Shown here: piece after piece, positions 30,614 through 34,964 of the stretch
Layout: every line of letters starts with the position of its first letter
Position numbering within the stretch: the first letter of the stretch is position 1
Translations under genes and position numbers: made by a program
Notes under the pieces: generated by a model
The model's input: the letters and a program-made list of their open reading frames with translations, nothing else
Told to the model about the DNA's origin: nothing
The model's database searches: none
Assembly (NCBI GenBank): GCA_903830945.1
Contig: CAIKVT010000021.1
Location: 68,519-103,482 of the forward strand
From: an uncultured Elusimicrobia bacterium
Lineage (GTDB): Bacteria; Elusimicrobiota; Elusimicrobia; UBA1565; UBA9628
DNA: 34,964 bases
Direction: 5' to 3'

Positions 30614-32131
30614 GTGGAGCCGGCATTGACTCATCCAGCCGGCACAGAGACTCTCCAGGATTCACTCCTCTGTCTGGGCGAGACCTTTCACATCGGCGAC
30701 GCCGTGGTCCCGCCCTGCCGGCTCCGGAACCTGGGCGATCCCGAGTTCATCCGCAGTCACGGCCTGAAGTACGCCTATGTCGGTGGGTCCATGGCTAATG
30801 GCATCTCCTCTTTGCGGATGGTCGAGGCCTTGGCGCGCGAGGGCATGTTGGGCTTCTTCGGCGCGGCCGGACTTCAGCCTGAATATATCGAGAAGGTCAT
30901 CGACCAGGCGAAATCCTCTTTAGATGGCTTGCCCTACGGCTTCAACATCATCAACAGCCCCAATGAGCCCAACCTGGAAGCCGCGGTCGTTGACCTCTAC
31001 CTGCGCCGCGAGGTCCGCCTCATCGAGGCTTCCGCTTACTTGGACCTTTCCTTGCCTTTGGTCCGTTACCGGGTCCAAGGTCTGGCGCGTAAGCCTTCAG
31101 GCGAGGTCGTCAGCCGTAACTGCTTGGCGGCCAAGGTCTCGCGCGTGGAGGTCGCCGCGCGCTTCATGTCCCCGCCGCCCGAGCCCATGCTGCGTGAGTT
31201 GGTCAGTCGCGGCGAGATCTCCCAGGAGACCGCGCGCATGGCCGAGGCTTTGCCCATGGCCGACGACGTGACGGCTGAGGCGGACAGCGGCGGGCACACG
31301 GACAACCGGCCGGCCATCACTCTGCTGCCCACGCTCATCGCTTTGCGCGACCGCCTGCAGGAACAATATCGTTTCGCCCGGCCCGTGCGTGTGGGCGCGG
31401 CCGGCGGCATCGCGACGCCGGCGTCCGCGTCCGCGGCCTTCGCCATGGGCGCTGCTTATGTCATGACCGGCTCGGTCAACCAGGCCTGTCAGGAGTCGGG
31501 CACTTCTGACTCGGTGCGCCTCATGCTGGCCCAGGCCGGGCAGGCCGACGTGGCCATGGCCCCGGCCGCGGACATGTTCGAGCTGGGCGTCAAGGTCCAA
31601 GTCTTGAAGCGCGGCACCATGTTCGCCATGCGCGCGGGCAAGCTCTACGACCTTTACAAGACGCACGAGAGTCTGGAAGCCATCCCGCCGGCGGCGCGCG
31701 CCGCGTTGGAGCGGGACTATTTCCGCGCGCCTTGCGAGGAGATCTGGCGCCAGACCCGCGAATATTTCCTCAGGCGCGACCCGGTCCAGGCCGAGCGGGG
31801 CGATCATGACCCCAAGCACAAGATGGCCTTGGTGTTCCGCTGGTATCTGGGCCAGGCTTCCCGCTGGGCCAACGCGGGCGAGCCCACGCGCCAGGTGGAT
31901 TACCAGGTCTGGTGCGGGCCGGCCATGGGCGCTTTCAATGAGTGGGCCAAGGGCAGCTTCCTGGAGGACCCCGCAGAGCGCCGCGCCGCAGTTATCGGCT
32001 TGAACCTGCTCGCAGGCGCCGCCTACTTGACCCGGGTACACAGCCTGCGCTGTCAGGGCGTCGCTGTCACGTCCGCCGCGGCGCGCTTCGCGCCGCGACG
32101 CGGCGAAGAACTGCGAAGACTTTTTGGTTAG
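30614..32131 (+). CDS. pfaD: PfaD-family trans-acting enoyl reductase
   Basis: A flavin-dependent enoyl reductase of the PfaD family, 505 residues, which reduces enoyl intermediates on a partner PUFA or polyketide synthase. Family landmarks run through the protein: HGLKYAYVGGSMANGISSLR, LGFFGAAGLQPEYIEKVI, NIINSPNEPNLEAAVVDLYL, EADSGGHTDNRPAITLLPTL, VGAAGGIATPASASAAFAMG, and FRWYLGQASRWANAGE near the end. It has a TIM-barrel nitronate-monooxygenase-like core. GTG 30614 is the first plausible start in frame, without a good Shine-Dalgarno. A 10-codon frame from ATG 30597 overlaps it. pfaA starts 7 nt after the stop, so the two form an operon. The family is certain; the start less so. Confidence 0.93.
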   Translation: MEPALTHPAGTETLQDSLLCLGETFHIGDAVVPPCRLRNLGDPEFIRSHGLKYAYVGGSMANGISSLRMVEALAREGMLGFFGAAGLQPEYIEKVIDQAKSSLDGLPYGFNIINSPNEPNLEAAVVDLYLRREVRLIEASAYLDLSLPLVRYRVQGLARKPSGEVVSRNCLAAKVSRVEVAARFMSPPPEPMLRELVSRGEISQETARMAEALPMADDVTAEADSGGHTDNRPAITLLPTLIALRDRLQEQYRFARPVRVGAAGGIATPASASAAFAMGAAYVMTGSVNQACQESGTSDSVRLMLAQAGQADVAMAPAADMFELGVKVQVLKRGTMFAMRAGKLYDLYKTHESLEAIPPAARAALERDYFRAPCEEIWRQTREYFLRRDPVQAERGDHDPKHKMALVFRWYLGQASRWANAGEPTRQVDYQVWCGPAMGAFNEWAKGSFLEDPAERRAAVIGLNLLAGAAYLTRVHSLRCQGVAVTSAAARFAPRRGEELRRLFG

Positions 32132-32138
32132 AGGTTTC

Positions 32139-34964
32139 ATGAGAAAAGAAGATCCCAAGAGCGTTCCCCTCGCCATCATTGGCCTGGGATGCCTTTTCCC
32201 AAAGGCGGCCGGCCGCGACGAATATTGGGCCAACATCAAGAACGGTGTGGATGCCATCATTGACATCCCGTCGAGCCACTGGGCCGCCGCGGACTACTTC
32301 GACTCCGACCCCAAGAGGCCGGACCTCACCTACGCCAAGCGGGGCGGGTTCCTCAAGCCCGTGGACTTCGACCCGGGCGAGTTCGGCATAGCGCCCAACG
32401 CGATCGAGGCCACGGACAGCGCCCAGCTCTTGGGGCTCGTGACGGCCGGCATGGCACTGCGCGACGCGGGCTATGGCCCGGAGAAGGATTTCGACCGCTC
32501 CCGCGTGAGCGTCATCCTGGGCGTGACCGGGAGTTTGGAGCTCGTCATTCCTTTGGGCGCGCGTTTGGGCCATCCCATCTGGCGCAAGGCTCTGGCCGAG
32601 GCCGGCATCCCGCCCGAGCAAGCGGAGTGGATCGTCGAGCGCATCCAGTCAGGCTACGTGCCTTGGCAGGAGAGCTCCTTTCCGGGACTGCTGGGAAATG
32701 TGGTCGCAGGCCGCATCGCCAACCGCTATAACCTAGGCGGCACCAACTGCGTGGTCGACGCCGCTTGCGCCAGCTCCCTGTCCGCGCTCAACCTGGCCGC
32801 GCTCGAGCTCGCGGCCCATCGCTCCTCCATGGTGGTCACGGGCGGTGTGGACTGCTTCAACGATATCTTCATGTTCATGTGCTTCAGCAAGACTCCGGCC
32901 CTCTCAGCGACCGGCGACATCCGGCCCTTTGATGCCAAGGGCGATGGCACCATGTTGGGAGAAGGCCTGGGCATGCTGGTCCTCAAGCGCCTCGACGATG
33001 CCGAGCGCGACGGCGACAAGATCTACGCGGTGCTCAAGGGCGTAGGCTCCTCTTCTGACGGCCGGGGCAAGTCCATCTACGCGCCCAGCGCCGAGGGCCA
33101 GGCCAAGGCTCTGGCCGCCGCCTACGAGTATGCGGGCTGTGGGCCGGAGACCGTGGAGCTCGTTGAGGCCCATGGTACGGGCACCACGGTGGGGGATGCC
33201 ATCGAGGTAGAGGCCCTGACCGAGGTCTTCGGCAAAGGTGCGCCGGGACGCTCGCGCTGGTGCGCTTTGGGCTCGGTCAAGTCCATGATCGGGCATACCA
33301 AGGCTTCGGCCGGCGCGGCCGGACTCATTAAGACGGCCTTGGCCTTGCATCATAAGGTCCTGCCTCCGACCATCAAGGTCCAGTCGCCGATCAAGCCCCT
33401 GACTTCTCCGGAAACCCCATTCTACCTCAACACCGAGAAGCGCCCCTGGCTCAAGGGCGCGCATCCGCGCCGCGCCGCGGTTAGCGCGCTGGGCTTCGGC
33501 GGCAGCAACTTCCATGCCGTTCTCGAAGAGTACCAGCCGGACAAGACCGCGGTGGATTGGGACGGCGCCGTCGAGATCGCGGCCTTATCCGGAGAGGACC
33601 AACAGGTCGTGGCGCAGGCGCTCTCCGGCTGGGACGGGCTCTCCTGGGAAGATGCGCGGGTCAAGGCCGCGCGTTCGCGCGCCCAGTTCGATCCGTCCGC
33701 CCCCGTTAGGTTGTGCCTGCTTTTTGAATCGGGGACGGACCTCAAGAAGCTCATGGTCGCGGCGCGAGATGCGTTGGGCCGTCCTGGAGGCGGTCCTCTG
33801 CTCGACGGGGTCTTTCTCGGGACAGGCAAGCCCGGCAAGCTCGCCATGCTATTCCCCGGACAAGGCTCACAGTATGTGGGCATGGGCCGTGACTTGGTCT
33901 GCCAGTTCCCCAAGGCCTTCGATACCCTGGCCGCGGCGGACGAGGCTTTCGAGAGAGGCCGCTTGAGCGACATCATCTATCCGCAGCCGGGCTTCACACC
34001 TGAGGAGAAGATGCGTCATGAAGCGGCCTTGCGCGATACTCGCGCGGCCCAGCCCGCTTTGGGCGCGGTGAGTTACGGCGCTTACCGTGTCCTCTCGGAT
34101 TTCGGCCTGGTTCCGGACGCGGTGGCCGGGCACTCCTACGGAGAGCTCGTGGCCCTCTGCGTCGCGGGACGCTACGATGAGAAGACTTTGCACCAGCTTT
34201 CGGCCCTGCGGGGCAAGGTCATGGCCGAGGTGGCGGGTGACGGCGGCAGCATGCTCGCGGTCTCCGCGCCCTTGGCCGACATCGAACGCTGTCTGGCGGA
34301 AGACCAGCTCGACCTCGTTGTGGCCAACAAGAACACGCCGGCCCAGTCGGTGCTCTCCGGCCGCAAAGAGGAGATCCGCCGCGCGGCCGAGGCTCTCGGC
34401 AAGCGCGGGCTGCGCTGTGTGGAGTTGCAGGTCTCGGCCGCTTTCCATAGCCCGCTCGTGGAAGGCGCGCAGAAAGCTTTCCGCACGGCCTTAAAGAAGC
34501 TTGGCCTGCGCAAAGCCGACATCCCGGTCTACGCCAACAAGACGGCCGCGCTTTACCCGGAGTCTTCTCAAGCTGCCTGCGATACTTTGGCAGGCCAGCT
34601 CGTTTCACCGGTGGAATTCGTTTCTCTCATAGAAAATATGCACGCCGCGGGCGTGCGCACGTTCCTGGAGGTCGGTCCGAGCAGCAAGGTGATGGGTTTG
34701 GTCAGCGTCATCCTTAAAGGCAAAGGGCACGTGGCTCTGGCCTTCGATTTGTCGTCTGGAAGGCGCAGTGCGAGCGTTGACTTGGGCCGCTTACTGGCAC
34801 AGCTCGCGGCTGCGGGCTACCCGGTGAGGCTTGCGCAGTGGCAGGGCGGCGAAGAGGCTGTCCGGCATCTCGCGGAGAAGAAGAAGCCTAAATTCGCGGT
34901 GAAGCTGACGGGGGCGAATTATAGGTCTTCCACGGCCTCGGCTCTTAAGCCATGTCCAACTCGA
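32139..34964 (+). CDS. pfaA: PfaA-type polyketide/PUFA synthase, KS-AT visible, 3' partial
   Basis: A multidomain synthase, open for 942 codons to the right edge. Residues about 8-440 are a ketosynthase: VDAACASSLSALNLA with nucleophile Cys210, EAHGTGTTVGD with His345, and SVKSMIGHTKASAG with His386. GGFLKPVDFDPGEFGIAPNA resembles PfaA more than ordinary modular PKS. Residues about 565-870 are an acyltransferase: MLFPGQGSQYVGMG, GHSYGELVAL with Ser666, and VSAAFHSPLVEG with His770. The remaining 70 residues look like a linker. Tandem ACPs and a ketoreductase would be expected beyond the edge. AGAGG lies 5 nt before the ATG. With pfaD it should make a polyunsaturated or other special fatty acid, or a heterocyst-glycolipid-like lipid; the product is unknown. 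Confidence 0.92.
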   Translation, partial: MRKEDPKSVPLAIIGLGCLFPKAAGRDEYWANIKNGVDAIIDIPSSHWAAADYFDSDPKRPDLTYAKRGGFLKPVDFDPGEFGIAPNAIEATDSAQLLGLVTAGMALRDAGYGPEKDFDRSRVSVILGVTGSLELVIPLGARLGHPIWRKALAEAGIPPEQAEWIVERIQSGYVPWQESSFPGLLGNVVAGRIANRYNLGGTNCVVDAACASSLSALNLAALELAAHRSSMVVTGGVDCFNDIFMFMCFSKTPALSATGDIRPFDAKGDGTMLGEGLGMLVLKRLDDAERDGDKIYAVLKGVGSSSDGRGKSIYAPSAEGQAKALAAAYEYAGCGPETVELVEAHGTGTTVGDAIEVEALTEVFGKGAPGRSRWCALGSVKSMIGHTKASAGAAGLIKTALALHHKVLPPTIKVQSPIKPLTSPETPFYLNTEKRPWLKGAHPRRAAVSALGFGGSNFHAVLEEYQPDKTAVDWDGAVEIAALSGEDQQVVAQALSGWDGLSWEDARVKAARSRAQFDPSAPVRLCLLFESGTDLKKLMVAARDALGRPGGGPLLDGVFLGTGKPGKLAMLFPGQGSQYVGMGRDLVCQFPKAFDTLAAADEAFERGRLSDIIYPQPGFTPEEKMRHEAALRDTRAAQPALGAVSYGAYRVLSDFGLVPDAVAGHSYGELVALCVAGRYDEKTLHQLSALRGKVMAEVAGDGGSMLAVSAPLADIERCLAEDQLDLVVANKNTPAQSVLSGRKEEIRRAAEALGKRGLRCVELQVSAAFHSPLVEGAQKAFRTALKKLGLRKADIPVYANKTAALYPESSQAACDTLAGQLVSPVEFVSLIENMHAAGVRTFLEVGPSSKVMGLVSVILKGKGHVALAFDLSSGRRSASVDLGRLLAQLAAAGYPVRLAQWQGGEEAVRHLAEKKKPKFAVKLTGANYRSSTASALKPCPTR

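Noticed and set aside
31097-32266. Long minus-strand frame (389 residues) opposite pfaD
   Set aside because: It has no recognisable domain and lies opposite a strongly conserved pfaD sequence; a shadow frame.

Overview
The window is GC-rich bacterial DNA, densely coded on both strands, with no gene-free stretch longer than about 130 bases and no tRNA, rRNA, CRISPR array or insertion sequence that I can see. The gene set fits a Gram-negative-type, probably anaerobic or facultative bacterium: an energy-converting hydrogenase-related membrane complex, secreted proteins with cleavable signal peptides, a PfaD/PfaA-type lipid synthase and a ClsB-like phospholipase D. My best guess at phylum level is Elusimicrobiota or a similarly under-sampled lineage. 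That rests on overall impression, not on a marker gene.

Layout. 1-1160: DNA polymerase IV, cut by the left edge. 1211-2080: EamA transporter. 2190-10092: a single operon of a DNA-binding/PTS-EIIA regulator followed by six overlapping or abutting genes for a complex I/hydrogenase-4-like complex (HyfB, C, E, F, a catalytic-type large subunit, and a fused ferredoxin/NuoB-like subunit). The large subunit lacks the cysteines that hold the NiFe centre, so this is an Ehr-type complex and not a hydrogenase. 10106-14926: two large secreted or membrane orphan proteins on the minus strand, flanking a half-size TSUP permease. The larger one ends in what looks like a permuted NlpC/P60 (YiiX-like) domain. 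15014-16635: a response regulator fused to a metallo-beta-lactamase domain, coupled to a cupin. 16707-18036: rsmD and a RecB/Cas4-like nuclease. 18053-19405: a membrane GGDEF protein and a SixA phosphatase. 19469-22884: a pair of exported TldD/PmbA-family proteins, one with the zinc site and one without. 22881-24056: phospholipase D. 24122-25322: a class III nucleotide cyclase and an RDD membrane domain, probably one gene broken at a G6 run. 25412-28409: pentapeptide-repeat protein, UPF1-like helicase, SpoVG-like protein. 28485-30527: GT-C type membrane protein. 30614-34964: pfaD and the start of pfaA (KS-AT visible), cut by the right edge.

Gene expression. Seven genes have a -10-like hexamer (TAGAAT, TATAAT, TAAAAT, TACAAT or TATACT) placed exactly 6 nt upstream of the ATG, with no Shine-Dalgarno sequence. 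Transcription would start at or within a base or so of the start codon, which indicates leaderless mRNAs. Several genes inside operons (HyfC, HyfE, the second TldD-like gene) carry good Shine-Dalgarno sequences instead. Strong hairpins without a U-tract follow several stop codons.

The most interesting items are the Ehr complex and its unusual regulator, the fixed-spacing leaderless promoters, the exported TldD/TldE-like pair, the giant secreted YiiX-like protein, and the pfaD-pfaA lipid synthase locus.
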